A DNA stretch of 64,000 nt, taken from Pseudovibrio sp. M1P-2-3 (GTDB lineage: Bacteria > Pseudomonadota > Alphaproteobacteria > Rhizobiales > Stappiaceae). The DNA lies in contig NZ_JARRCW010000001.1 in the NCBI RefSeq assembly GCF_031501865.1, forward strand, positions 1,063,001 to 1,127,000, read 5' to 3'. This document shows positions 54,189-63,431 of the stretch, piece after piece (the stretch's first letter is position 1; each line of letters begins with the position of its first letter). The notes below the pieces were generated by a model that had not been told where the DNA came from, searched no databases, and worked only from the letters and a program-made list of their open reading frames with translations. The position numbers and the translations under genes were made by a program.

Positions 54189-56864
54189 ATGGCTAAAAAG
54201 TGGGTCTATTTTTTTGGGGGTAAAGAGACTGAGGGAAACGCATCTATGCGTGACCTTTTGGGAGGAAAAGGGGCAAACCTTGCCGAGATGAGTAGGCTTG
54301 GTCTTCCGGTTCCCCCAGGTTTTTCCATTAGCACCGAAGTGTGCACTCACTACTACGCCAACGAACAAAGCTATCCAGATGACATCAAGGAGCAAGTCTG
54401 GGAAGCTTTGAAGAAAGTTGAGCGGCTGTCGGGAAAACGATTTGGTGACATGCACTCGCCTTTGATGTTGTCTGTGCGTTCGGGTGCACGCGTTTCCATG
54501 CCGGGAATGATGGATACGGTCCTTAATCTGGGCCTTAACTCGAAGAGTGTTCTTGCCTTGATAGAGAAATCGGGCAATGAGCGTTTCGCCTATGACAGCT
54601 ACCGCCGTTTCATACAAATGTACTCTGATGTTGTCCTTGGAATAGACGTTGGAGAGTTTGAAGATATTCTAGAAGATTACAAGGAAGACAAAGGCTACAG
54701 CCAAGATACGCAGATGAGCGGTGCGGACTGGAAAGAGATCGTGAACGCTTACAAGGTTTTGGTGGAAGAGGAGCTTGACGAATCTTTTCCTGAAAGTCCC
54801 GAGGCCCAGTTATGGGGGGCGATTGGAGCGGTTTTTAAATCCTGGATGGTGCCCAGAGCCCAAACGTACCGTAAACTCCATAATATTAGCGAGGACTGGG
54901 GAACTGCGGTCAATGTGCAGGCAATGGTCTTTGGGAATATGGGGGAGGACTGTGCAACCGGCGTTGCTTTCACACGTAACCCTTCAACCGGAGAAAAGGC
55001 TTTATACGGTGAGTTTCTCATCAATGCTCAAGGAGAGGATGTGGTTGCGGGCATCAGAACACCGCAGGATATTACGGAAGCATCACGAATTGCCGCAGGA
55101 TCTCAAAACCCATCCTTGGAAATCTTAATGCCCGATGTCTTCTCACAGTTTACTCATATTTGTGAGAAGCTTGAGCGCCACTATAAAGACATGCAGGACC
55201 TTGAGTTTACAGTGGAGCAGGGAAAGCTCTGGATGCTCCAGACGCGCAAAGGCAAGCGTACTATGAGTGCAGCTCTCAAAATCGCCGTGGAAATGGTGGA
55301 AGAGGAGCTTATCTCTGAACGTGAGGCTGTAGATCGTATTGATCCATCGTCTCTGGACCAATTACTGCACCCAACAATTGCTGAATCTGCGGGACATGAA
55401 GAACTGACAACAGGATTACCTGCTTCACCTGGTGCTGCTTATGGGGCCGTTGTTTTCACCGCTGATGAAGCTGAGGCGGAAAAAGCAAACGGTAATCCAG
55501 TTATTCTGGTGAGAGTGGAGACTAGTCCGGAAGATATTCACGGTATGCATGCGGCGTTGGGCGTTTTGACAACGCGAGGCGGTATGACCAGCCACGCAGC
55601 TGTCGTTGCACGTGGAATGGGAAAACCGTGTATTTCAGGAGCTGGAGGCATTCGAGTGGACTTGCCCCGTCAGCAGATGATCATTGAAGGAAAAATCATC
55701 AATAAAGGCGACTTTATCACGCTGGACGGGAGTAGTGGGAGGGTTTTTGATGGACGTGTGGAGATGCAGCAACCCGAAACCTCTCAGGAGTTTCGCCGTC
55801 TTATGGAGTGGGCTGACGATATTCGCCGCATGAAGGTTCGTACAAATGCAGAAACACCGTCTGATGTGAAAACCGCCCTTTCTTTCGGAGCTGAAGGAAT
55901 CGGCTTGTGCCGTACAGAGCATATGTTTTTTCAAGGGGAAAGAATATTAAGTGTACGGGAAATGATCCTCGCTGATACCAAAGTGGAAAGGCAAAAAGCA
56001 CTCGCCAAGCTGTTGCCAATGCAACGTCAGGACTTGATCCAGATTTTCGAGCTTATGGAAGAATTACCTGTAACAATTCGCCTATTAGATCCGCCTCTTC
56101 ATGAATTTCTACCAAAAACGGAAAAGGAAATTGAAGAGGTTGCACTTAATATGGGAGTTAACAGTGAGGACCTGAAGGAACGGGCTCAGGAACTGCACGA
56201 AGTGAATCCTATGTTGGGGAATAGGGGATGTCGTCTACTGGTCTTATTTCCTGAAATTGTGGAGATGCAAGCCCGAGCAATTTTTGAGGCAACAGCAGAA
56301 CTTTCCAAGCGAACTGGAGCCACCGTTAAACCAGAGATTATGGTGCCTCTGGTTGGTATGAAATCGGAACTGGAAAACGTTCGGTCTACAATCCTCTCTG
56401 TGGCGAAGGAGGTGGAGCAAGAAAATGATGTCTCGCTGAATTTTTCAATTGGTACAATGATTGAACTACCCCGAGCTGCACTACGTGCTGAAGATATTGC
56501 GGAAGTGGCAGAGTTCTTCTCTTTTGGTACGAATGATCTGACCCAGACAACATTTGGTATCTCTCGGGATGATGCCGCATCGTTCCTGGGTAACTATCAA
56601 GAAACTGGGATTTTAAAGCTGGATCCGTTTGTTTCAATCGACGAAAAAGGGGTCGGGGAACTGGTAAGTATAGGTGTTAGAAGAGGAAAGTCCAGACGAC
56701 CGGATTTAAAGGTTGGAATTTGCGGAGAACATGGCGGAGATCCTCATTCCATCTCATTTTGTGAGATGATTGGCTTAGATTATATTTCCTGTTCCCCGTT
56801 TCGGGTACCCATTGCCCGCCTCGCTGCGGCTCAAGCCGTGTTAAGAAGCAGCAGTTCTCGGTAA
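54189..56864 (+). CDS. ppdK: Pyruvate, phosphate dikinase
   Basis: Interconverts pyruvate, ATP and phosphate with phosphoenolpyruvate, AMP and pyrophosphate. It runs to 891 residues. The N-terminal ATP-grasp domain begins KKWVYFFGGKETEG, the swivelling phospho-His domain has GGMTSHAAVVARGMGKPC (catalytic His), and the C-terminal PEP/pyruvate barrel has GLCRTEHMFF and ICGEHGGD. The start is ATG 54189, preceded by a GGGGG run; an in-frame GTG 26 codons upstream has no conserved sequence. Terminator just after. Confidence 0.95.
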   Translation: MAKKWVYFFGGKETEGNASMRDLLGGKGANLAEMSRLGLPVPPGFSISTEVCTHYYANEQSYPDDIKEQVWEALKKVERLSGKRFGDMHSPLMLSVRSGARVSMPGMMDTVLNLGLNSKSVLALIEKSGNERFAYDSYRRFIQMYSDVVLGIDVGEFEDILEDYKEDKGYSQDTQMSGADWKEIVNAYKVLVEEELDESFPESPEAQLWGAIGAVFKSWMVPRAQTYRKLHNISEDWGTAVNVQAMVFGNMGEDCATGVAFTRNPSTGEKALYGEFLINAQGEDVVAGIRTPQDITEASRIAAGSQNPSLEILMPDVFSQFTHICEKLERHYKDMQDLEFTVEQGKLWMLQTRKGKRTMSAALKIAVEMVEEELISEREAVDRIDPSSLDQLLHPTIAESAGHEELTTGLPASPGAAYGAVVFTADEAEAEKANGNPVILVRVETSPEDIHGMHAALGVLTTRGGMTSHAAVVARGMGKPCISGAGGIRVDLPRQQMIIEGKIINKGDFITLDGSSGRVFDGRVEMQQPETSQEFRRLMEWADDIRRMKVRTNAETPSDVKTALSFGAEGIGLCRTEHMFFQGERILSVREMILADTKVERQKALAKLLPMQRQDLIQIFELMEELPVTIRLLDPPLHEFLPKTEKEIEEVALNMGVNSEDLKERAQELHEVNPMLGNRGCRLLVLFPEIVEMQARAIFEATAELSKRTGATVKPEIMVPLVGMKSELENVRSTILSVAKEVEQENDVSLNFSIGTMIELPRAALRAEDIAEVAEFFSFGTNDLTQTTFGISRDDAASFLGNYQETGILKLDPFVSIDEKGVGELVSIGVRRGKSRRPDLKVGICGEHGGDPHSISFCEMIGLDYISCSPFRVPIARLAAAQAVLRSSSSR

Positions 56865-56921
56865 ATAAGTGGCAAGGAAGTAACCCAATAGGCCGGATAG
56901 TTGGATGCCTTAAATAAACGT

Positions 56922-56956
56922 GTACTTCAGCTACCTTCATAAGATAGCTGAAGTAC
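56922..56956. terminator. Hairpin terminator between ppdK and the GGDEF-EAL gene
   Basis: GTACTTCAGCTA (56922-56933) pairs perfectly with TAGCTGAAGTAC (56945-56956), followed by TTCTC. Placed between two convergent genes, so probably bidirectional. Confidence 0.7.
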
Positions 56957-56986
56957 TTCTCAGTTATAGCTGTCCTGCTATCTTGA

Positions 56987-59308
56987 TTAAACGCTGACTG
57001 AACGTCCGCGGATCTTTTCTTCCATACGAGTATGCTTGACGTCATACTCCTGCTGCCAAAGCTTGAACTTTACAAGTGGCATAGGACGCGAGAATAGGTA
57101 TCCTTGAAGCAGTTGGCAGTCCATGTTTTTCAAGAAGTCGTGTTGCGTTGGTCGTTCAATCCCCTCAACGCAGACTTCCATTCCAATTGAGACAGATAGA
57201 TCAATCAGAGATTTAATAATTGAACGTGCATCACCTTCTGTTTCCAGATCTTGTGTGAAAGACCGGTCAATCTTGATTTTGTTGAACTTGTACTCCCGTA
57301 GATAACTCATGGAAGAGTAACCGGTTCCAAAATCATCGAGTGCGATCTTGACGCCATAGGCTTTAAGGCGAGCCAGTACATCGGTTGCGCCATCTCCAGA
57401 GTTCATCAGAACTTCTTCGGTGACTTCCATTTCCAAGCGTTCGGCAGGAAGATGATATCGCTCCAGAAGTCTTGACACAACTTCAGGGAAATCTTCCTGT
57501 CTAAGTTGTACTGGTGAGACATTCACGCACATTGTTATATCAGGCAGCATAATTGCATCCTGAATAGCATTTTCTAAGACCCATTCGCCAATCTTGATAA
57601 TGAGATGGGACTCTTCCGCAACAGCGAGGAAGGCAGCTGGTGCAAGTTGGCCACGTGAAGGGTGGTTCCAGCGTACAAGCGCTTCTGCAGCTAATATTTT
57701 TTCCCCAGAGCGATTCATAATCGGCTGATAGTAGTTCTGGAATTCGCCTCTGCTGAGAGCTCGTTCAATTTCAACCTCGAGCTCCCTGCGGATTATAATA
57801 CTGTCTTCCATAGCTTCTTTGAATATCTCAAAGCGGCCACGGCCATTGCGCTTTGCTTCATACAGTGCAATGTCAGCTCGACGAAGAAGCTCAGCTAATT
57901 CAATTCCATGTTCAGGGCTTATGGAAACGCCCATGGAAATAGTTGTAAGGATTTTATGAGCGCCGAGTGTCATCGGTTGCACAATTGCCGCTTCAATGAT
58001 CCTGCACTTTTCCCGTACTTCCGCTTCATCTTCCAGCTCAGTTAAGAGCACAAGGAATTCATCACCGCTGACACGGGCGACCAAGTCACCGTTCCCGACC
58101 ACTTGCCTCAAGCGGTCGGCAACCTCAAGAATAACTTCATCTCCGACCGTATGCCCCAAGCTATCATTAATTTGCTTAAAGTGGTCCAGATCAATAAACA
58201 GGAGGGCGCTATCTTTTCGTGCCAAACGGGAGCGACGTAAAGCTGCCTCTGAGTTCAGGCCAAAATAGGTTCGGTTTGGCAAGTCGCATAGAGCATCGTG
58301 GAGGGCAGCATAGGTAGCTTCTGCTTCTCCTTTGACAATCCTGTCTGTCAGGCGAACCAGCTGACGAAGAAGAACTAGGGTAGTCAATAAAATTATCATC
58401 GCCGCTCCAATAAAGTATGGAGCGATGGATGGACCAATAGTCTTTGCAATAGCTGAGGTGTTCCAATGAAGGTAGCCAGTGACTTGCCCATCATGGTCAA
58501 CTAACGGAACGGAAATGATGTCATCTTGACCAGTTTTTTGTTCGCTAGCGACAAACATTTCAGAAAGGCCGGTTATTTGTTCAAACCGGTTTAGAGCTCG
58601 AGCATCTAAAGAGCGCAGCCATAATAGATAGCCAGTTATCTCGATGTTTTGCGCTGAGTTCTTTTCTTGCGGCATTATCGCAGCCACAGTGGCGAGGCTA
58701 ATACCTCCGTCCAATTCCAGAATACTACGTTTACTCAACGTTTGCGGGACAGACTGCCGCAACGGACCAGGAATCTTCTTTTGCTTGGACATATTATGGA
58801 TGTCATGAGCAAGGGATTCCAAGAGTGGACTAACTTGGTTTTTGAGCTGTTTGTCGTAAATATCTTCATGCCATGGCAAGTCACGGCGAAATGTGTGAAG
58901 CGCTTTGCCATTTGAGTCGAGTATGACAAATACATCTCTGTCGCCGCGGTTGTCTGCGCTAGGTGCCAGATCATGGTCAAGGAAAACGATCTCTTTATCT
59001 GAGAAGAGGGTTTCCTGCGTTCGTTTCGAAACAGCCAGTCTTTCCAGTTCATTGGAAAGGCTATCGGTGTAGACTGTGACTGTGCTGGTGACTAAACGTC
59101 GCTCTTTGTCTGCTTCATTTCTAATAGCCTTTTGCGTAGCCCACTCGAGAGAGAGGTACCCTGCAAAAAAGGCAAAACAAACGACCAGAAGAAGGAAGAA
59201 GGCGATAAATCGGGCAGTTCTACGGCGCGATGCCTGTACTTCCAAAGATATCTCACCAACTACATTTGAAGAGGATTGCGCCTTTATCGTCTCTATAAAT
59301 GCAGGCAT
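56987..59308 (-). CDS. Membrane GGDEF-EAL protein (cyclic-di-GMP signalling)
   Basis: About 773 residues: a membrane segment near the N-terminus, a long periplasmic sensor (CHASE4-like), a second membrane segment (about residues 305-325), a GGDEF domain and an EAL domain. The cyclase motif is SGDEF and the upstream RxxD inhibitory site is absent. The EAL side keeps EALVRWNHP, NVSPVQLR, EVTEEVLM, DDFGTGYSS, KIDRSF and EGIE, so phosphodiesterase activity is the better bet. I use ATG 59308; a GTG ten codons upstream is also open. Confidence 0.9.
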   Translation of the reverse strand: MPAFIETIKAQSSSNVVGEISLEVQASRRRTARFIAFFLLLVVCFAFFAGYLSLEWATQKAIRNEADKERRLVTSTVTVYTDSLSNELERLAVSKRTQETLFSDKEIVFLDHDLAPSADNRGDRDVFVILDSNGKALHTFRRDLPWHEDIYDKQLKNQVSPLLESLAHDIHNMSKQKKIPGPLRQSVPQTLSKRSILELDGGISLATVAAIMPQEKNSAQNIEITGYLLWLRSLDARALNRFEQITGLSEMFVASEQKTGQDDIISVPLVDHDGQVTGYLHWNTSAIAKTIGPSIAPYFIGAAMIILLTTLVLLRQLVRLTDRIVKGEAEATYAALHDALCDLPNRTYFGLNSEAALRRSRLARKDSALLFIDLDHFKQINDSLGHTVGDEVILEVADRLRQVVGNGDLVARVSGDEFLVLLTELEDEAEVREKCRIIEAAIVQPMTLGAHKILTTISMGVSISPEHGIELAELLRRADIALYEAKRNGRGRFEIFKEAMEDSIIIRRELEVEIERALSRGEFQNYYQPIMNRSGEKILAAEALVRWNHPSRGQLAPAAFLAVAEESHLIIKIGEWVLENAIQDAIMLPDITMCVNVSPVQLRQEDFPEVVSRLLERYHLPAERLEMEVTEEVLMNSGDGATDVLARLKAYGVKIALDDFGTGYSSMSYLREYKFNKIKIDRSFTQDLETEGDARSIIKSLIDLSVSIGMEVCVEGIERPTQHDFLKNMDCQLLQGYLFSRPMPLVKFKLWQQEYDVKHTRMEEKIRGRSVSV

Positions 59309-59454
59309 ATCTATAAAAAGCTCTCTTAGTTTTATCACTCAAACGAATCACTCCTACAGTCTTCCATAATAGTCTGGCGTGAGACTGTATTTTGTTTGAT
59401 CTCGATTTGCTGAATTTAAGGTTGTATTGATTGAGGCTGAATCTATTGAAAGTG

Positions 59455-60210
59455 TTAAATTAAGCTTAACCCGCGAAAACTCACATGCCCGCTGCTGGAG
59501 ATAATAATGTGATCATGAAGCGTTATACCCAGTGCGCCAAGCGTTCTTTCAATTTTGGATGTCATTTCGATATCAGCTTTGGAGGGTGTCGGGTCACCGG
59601 AAGGGTGATTGTGGACCAAGATGACCGCACAAGCTGACAGTTCCAAGGCTCGCTTGGCAACTTCTCTAGGGTAAACGGGCGTATGATCTACAGTGCCACG
59701 TTGTTGCACTTCATCGGCAACCAATTGATTTTTCTTATCGAGGAATAGGAGGCGAAACTCCTCGTTTTTTTTGTGGGCCATAGCAGTATGAATGTAGTTG
59801 ATAACCGCTGACCATGAAGATAAGGGGGCCTGTTGGTTTATTTGATCACGTGCGTACCCAATTGAGGCAGCTTCTATTTCCTTTAGCATTCGCGCCGTTC
59901 TCGGGCCGCAGCCTTTCACCTCTTCGAGGCGTTCAATCGGGGCAGCTAGGACTTTTGCAAATGAGCCAAACCGCTCTAGAAGTGCTTTGGCAAGCGGTTT
60001 AGTATCTCCTTGTTTTATGCTTAAAAATAAGAGAACTTCGAGCAATTCGTAGGGGGCAAGAGCTTCTCTCCCCCCTTTTTCGAAGCGCTCACGAAGGCGT
60101 TCTCTGTGTCCGTGGTAGTGCTTCAAATCGTTCTTTTTTTTAGCTTTTTCTGTTTCATTTTTAAAAGACGGGGAAGGCTTTTCAGCAAAATCAAACAGGC
60201 TATCATCCAT
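59455..60210 (-). CDS. radC: RadC-family (JAB/MPN) protein
   Basis: A 251-residue protein with an N-terminal helix-hairpin-helix segment ([20 protein letters not shown]) and a C-terminal JAMM metalloprotease-like domain whose zinc motif is [15 protein letters not shown]. The name radC is historical; a role in DNA repair is not established. It lies 22 bases downstream of map, on the same strand, and the two are probably cotranscribed. Confidence 0.92.
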   Translation of the reverse strand: MDDSLFDFAEKPSPSFKNETEKAKKKNDLKHYHGHRERLRERFEKGGREALAPYELLEVLLFLSIKQGDTKPLAKALLERFGSFAKVLAAPIERLEEVKGCGPRTARMLKEIEAASIGYARDQINQQAPLSSWSAVINYIHTAMAHKKNEEFRLLFLDKKNQLVADEVQQRGTVDHTPVYPREVAKRALELSACAVILVHNHPSGDPTPSKADIEMTSKIERTLGALGITLHDHIIISSSGHVSFRGLSLI

Positions 60211-60232
60211 TTACTTCCCCTGTCTGAGAGTG

Positions 60233-61078
60233 CTAGCTCGCTATAGCTTTATTATCGGGGTGTAGTGGATTAAAAAGCCCACCGGGCGAGAGAGTAAAGA
60301 TATCGGCTCCGGTGGAGGTAATTCCGATTGAGTGTTCGAACTGTGCAGAAAGAGAGCGGTCTCTAGTAACGGCTGTCCAACCATCCTTGAGAATTTTCAC
60401 ATGCGGCCGTCCTAAGTTAACCATCGGCTCAATCGTAAAAATCATACCTTCTTTAAGCTCGAAGCCTTCCCCTGGTGTGCCGTAGTGGAGAATATTTGGC
60501 ATATCGTGGAACAGAAGACCCAGCCCGTGACCACAGAAATCCCTCACCACTGAACAACGATGAGATTCTACAAATTTCTGAATGGCATGGCCAATGTCAC
60601 CTGTTGTGTTTCCCGGCTTAGCCGCTTCAATACCATGCATCAGTGCATCGTGGGTGACCTCAATGAGCCGCTCTGCTGAACGTTTAAGGGAACCCACTGG
60701 GTACATTCGAGAGGAATCACCGTGCCAACCGTCCTTGATAAAGGTAACATCGACGTTGACAATATCGCCTTCTTTCAAACGTTTATTTTCGGGAATCCCG
60801 TGACATACAACATGGTTGATTGAGGTGCATGATGATTTTGTATAACCGCGGTAATTGAGCGTTGCCGCGACAACTCCGCGCTCACGGCCATATTCAAAGA
60901 CAAAGTCATCAATTTCCTGCGTTGTAACACCGGGCTTTATAATGGGAACAAGGGCGTCGAGACATGAAGCTGTAATCTGGCAAGCCACACGCATTTTTTC
61001 AAAATCGTCGGGAGTATAGAGCTTGATCTGCCCTGTATTTTTCTGAGGGGCATTACTGGCTTCAATGTATGAGACCAT
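60233..61078 (-). CDS. map: Type I methionine aminopeptidase
   Basis: Removes the initiator Met. The metal ligands of the pita-bread fold are in place: the two Asp in VDVTFIKDGWHGDSSRM, His in FCGHGLGLLFHD, Glu in FTIEPMVN and Glu in QFEHSI. An N-terminal stretch of about 20 residues before the catalytic domain is slightly extended. Followed by radC. A normal single-copy essential gene. Confidence 0.95.
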   Translation of the reverse strand: MVSYIEASNAPQKNTGQIKLYTPDDFEKMRVACQITASCLDALVPIIKPGVTTQEIDDFVFEYGRERGVVAATLNYRGYTKSSCTSINHVVCHGIPENKRLKEGDIVNVDVTFIKDGWHGDSSRMYPVGSLKRSAERLIEVTHDALMHGIEAAKPGNTTGDIGHAIQKFVESHRCSVVRDFCGHGLGLLFHDMPNILHYGTPGEGFELKEGMIFTIEPMVNLGRPHVKILKDGWTAVTRDRSLSAQFEHSIGITSTGADIFTLSPGGLFNPLHPDNKAIAS

Positions 61079-61447
61079 TGGGCATTCTCTTCCTTAGTGA
61101 TACATCGTATATTCTTGGCGCAGACCCTCAAAATAAAATACTGGGTATTACTTACTCTAGTCTAACATCAGATCTGCGAACCCTGCATACCCCTAAAACT
61201 CCAGAGATTGTGCAGTAAGTACATGATGGGTGTAAATAGTTCCTAGATATTCTTATATCGTGATTTCATTGAATTAAGAGATATTTTTTCTTAATAGAAG
61301 ACGGTGACTACATCTGTGCACAACCAAGTGGCACGTAGTATTTTCGTATTTTAGGGGGAAGGGGAAGGGAGTCAGACGACAAGCCTTGGGAAAAAAGCGT
61401 GAGAGCACTTGCACTTCGGTCCAAAGGGCATTAGCAACGAACCATAA
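61079..61447. other. Intergenic region between map and tRNA-Leu
   Basis: About 370 bases without a gene. The right part should hold the tRNA promoter (a weak TTGCAC, 17-base spacer, TAGCAA ends shortly before the tRNA). A purine-rich run (GGGGGAAGGGGAAGGGAG) lies near 61355. Nothing else stands out. Confidence 0.4.
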
Positions 61448-61532
61448 GCGGTCGTGGTGGAATTGGTATACACAGCAGACTTAAAATCTGCCGCCGATAG
61501 GCTTGAGGGTTCGAGTCCCTCCGTCCGCACCA
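61448..61532 (+). tRNA. tRNA-Leu(TAA), site of island integration
   Basis: An 85-base class II tRNA: acceptor GCGGTCG pairing with CGTCCGC (one U-U mismatch), anticodon arm GCAGA-CTTAAAA-TCTGC with anticodon TAA, a variable arm (CGCCGATAGGCTTG), T-loop GGTTCGAGTCC, and an encoded CCA at 61530-61532. A tyrosine recombinase lies 248 bases downstream, the usual layout where an element used the 3' end of a tRNA as attB. Confidence 0.95.
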
Positions 61533-61587
61533 TCTCTCCTTGAAACTATTATGTTTTCCTGATTTATCAATGAATTAGGGTGAAAAC

Positions 61588-61608
61588 TAGGGAACAAAGT
61601 AGGGAACA
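61588..61608 (+). repeat. Direct repeat TAGGGAACA x2, possible integrase arm sites
   Basis: TAGGGAACA occurs at 61588-61596 and 61600-61608, 12 bases apart, between the tRNA and the integrase gene. Tandem short repeats at this position often bind the integrase's N-terminal domain. Confidence 0.45.
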
Positions 61609-61779
61609 TTTTCCAACTCTACCCTGCCTGACCCCGCCTTGTCGGGACTTCTCCCAGAGTGCTATTCTACTGCCATTGAGATAGACCCTCTCTACACCAC
61701 ACCTAAAAATTGCTTACCGAAAAGTTGTGGTTTATACTTACTATCAGAGTTGGGGAGGGCATTTTGAGAGCGGTAAGAC

Positions 61780-63132
61780 ATGCGCGTAAAGCCCAAGCAT
61801 TTGGAAAAACGGGGTGGAGTTTGGCAGTTCCTACGTCGGGTCCCCACCCAATTTGCCGAGGTTGACCCCAGACGGAGAGTTCGGGTTACCACCAAAGTGC
61901 GGGTGGTTGATGACCCATTAGGCGCTAAAGCCATGTTGGTCGCCGCTCAGCTCAACAAGGAGCTCGAAGCTTATTGGACTAGCCAGCTTGAGCAGCTCCA
62001 ACCCATCCTAATAACTGAGAATACTGCGCAAGGAACTTATGAAGCAGCTGTTGCGCAGTGTAAGAGATTTGGCTTTGCCCCGCTTAGTCTGAACCACCTG
62101 TCTTTGGGACCAGTGGAAGAAATCGTCAAGCGCGTGGAAACCCTCATCGACCAACGCGATAAAGCCAAAGACCTGGCGCCCGCCTTGCTTGGGGTGACGA
62201 CCCAGAAACCCCAGCTGCTTCTTTCTCAGCTCTACCAGACCTATATCGAGCTGGAGCCTGAAAAACTGGCCGCAAAGTCTCCTGAGCAAATTCGCATGTT
62301 TCAAGGCTCGCACCTGCGTGCACAAAATGCGTTTCTCAAATTGGTGGGGGATATGGACCTGCGCGATATCACTTGCGATCATACTCTGGCATTTCGCGAG
62401 TATTGGCTGGAACAGGTCGCTACCACCGGGAAAAAGAAGGCGACTGCCCATCGCCAGTTTTCTGATCTTGCAGCCATGTACCGGGCGGTGAATAAAAGAC
62501 GGCAACTGCAGATGGAGGATGTTTTTGCCGATCTGGCACTGGGCAAGGATGATACCAATGTCCGTCGTCCTTGGCCAGTGGAGGATATTCTAAAAAACTT
62601 ATTGGCGATTGGGACATTGGGGGGGCTGACACCACCCCTGCAGGCGCTGGTCTATATTATGATTGAGACAGGGCTGCGCCCCTCAGAGATTTGCGGGTTA
62701 ACAGGGAACAATATCCACCTTGACTGTGAGGTCCCTTATGTTTCAATCAAGCCGGAACTGCGCCATTTGAAGACTGACCCTTCATCGCGGGAGATGCCCT
62801 TGGTCGGGGTAGCTTTGGAAGCCGTGAAGCTGTTTCCACAAGGGCTTGAGCGCTATTATGATAAAAACAACACGGCAACCACGCAAATCAATCGCTACTT
62901 ACGGATCCACAATCTATGTTCTCCCAGTGTGTCTTTGTATGGCCTGCGCCACTCCTTTAAGGACCGTTTGCGGGCGCAAAAGGTAGATGAGGAAATGTGT
63001 CGCTGGCTTATGGGACATGCAACTAACGGATCTCTTTACGGCGAGGGACCGCCCTTGTCACTTAAGCGTGAGGCGCTTGAACGCGTTGCCTTTCCAGTCC
63101 CCGAGGAGTTTCAGCGTTGTTTCTCTCTATAG
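61780..63132 (+). CDS. Tyrosine recombinase/integrase of a tRNA-Leu island (DUF6538 type)
   Basis: A 450-residue integrase. The N-terminus (MRVKPKHLEKRGGVWQFLRR) matches the DUF6538 segment found in many such integrases, followed by the core-binding domain. Catalytic residues: Arg in ETGLRPSEICGL (about residue 299), box II YGLRHSF, where the His of the usual HxxRH is replaced by Tyr, and Tyr420 in SLYGEG. It points away from the tRNA. Its last 22 bases overlap a convergent gene. It probably moves an island that continues beyond the right edge. Confidence 0.88.
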   Translation: MRVKPKHLEKRGGVWQFLRRVPTQFAEVDPRRRVRVTTKVRVVDDPLGAKAMLVAAQLNKELEAYWTSQLEQLQPILITENTAQGTYEAAVAQCKRFGFAPLSLNHLSLGPVEEIVKRVETLIDQRDKAKDLAPALLGVTTQKPQLLLSQLYQTYIELEPEKLAAKSPEQIRMFQGSHLRAQNAFLKLVGDMDLRDITCDHTLAFREYWLEQVATTGKKKATAHRQFSDLAAMYRAVNKRRQLQMEDVFADLALGKDDTNVRRPWPVEDILKNLLAIGTLGGLTPPLQALVYIMIETGLRPSEICGLTGNNIHLDCEVPYVSIKPELRHLKTDPSSREMPLVGVALEAVKLFPQGLERYYDKNNTATTQINRYLRIHNLCSPSVSLYGLRHSFKDRLRAQKVDEEMCRWLMGHATNGSLYGEGPPLSLKREALERVAFPVPEEFQRCFSL

Positions 63133-63410
63133 TCCGGGAGCAATAAAGGGTGCGTGCTTTGGCTGCGACGTTGTTGCAAGAAAGTGGCTGCCTCCTGTTT
63201 GGTGTCCTCCCGCATGTCTAGTTCAGCTTTGACCTTTTTGAATAAAGGGGCGTAGGCATCGCTGTCATGGACCACCAGCCACGCAAGTACCTCAGCTACC
63301 TTCTGCAATCGCTCACAGGTGAGAGGTGCAGAAGATGGCTGGGGGAGTAGGTCAATCGGCGTGCGCTTTGGACGCTGGCGCCACCGTGAGGGGCGTGTAG
63401 GATCACTCAT
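63111..63410 (-). CDS. Unrecognised small protein beside the integrase remnant
   Basis: No family recognised. About 99 residues, basic N-terminus (MSDPTRPSRWRQRPKRTPID), then a helical part (CERLQKVAEVLAWLVVHDSD). It starts 21 bases after the stop of the recombinase remnant on the same strand, a layout where integrase-associated small proteins occur. ATG 63410 is likely; a TTG at 63428 is also open. No good Shine-Dalgarno, so it may be decaying with its neighbour. Confidence 0.5.
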   Translation of the reverse strand: MSDPTRPSRWRQRPKRTPIDLLPQPSSAPLTCERLQKVAEVLAWLVVHDSDAYAPLFKKVKAELDMREDTKQEAATFLQQRRSQSTHPLLLPDYREKQR

Positions 63411-63431
63411 GGAACCGGAGATTGCCAAGCC

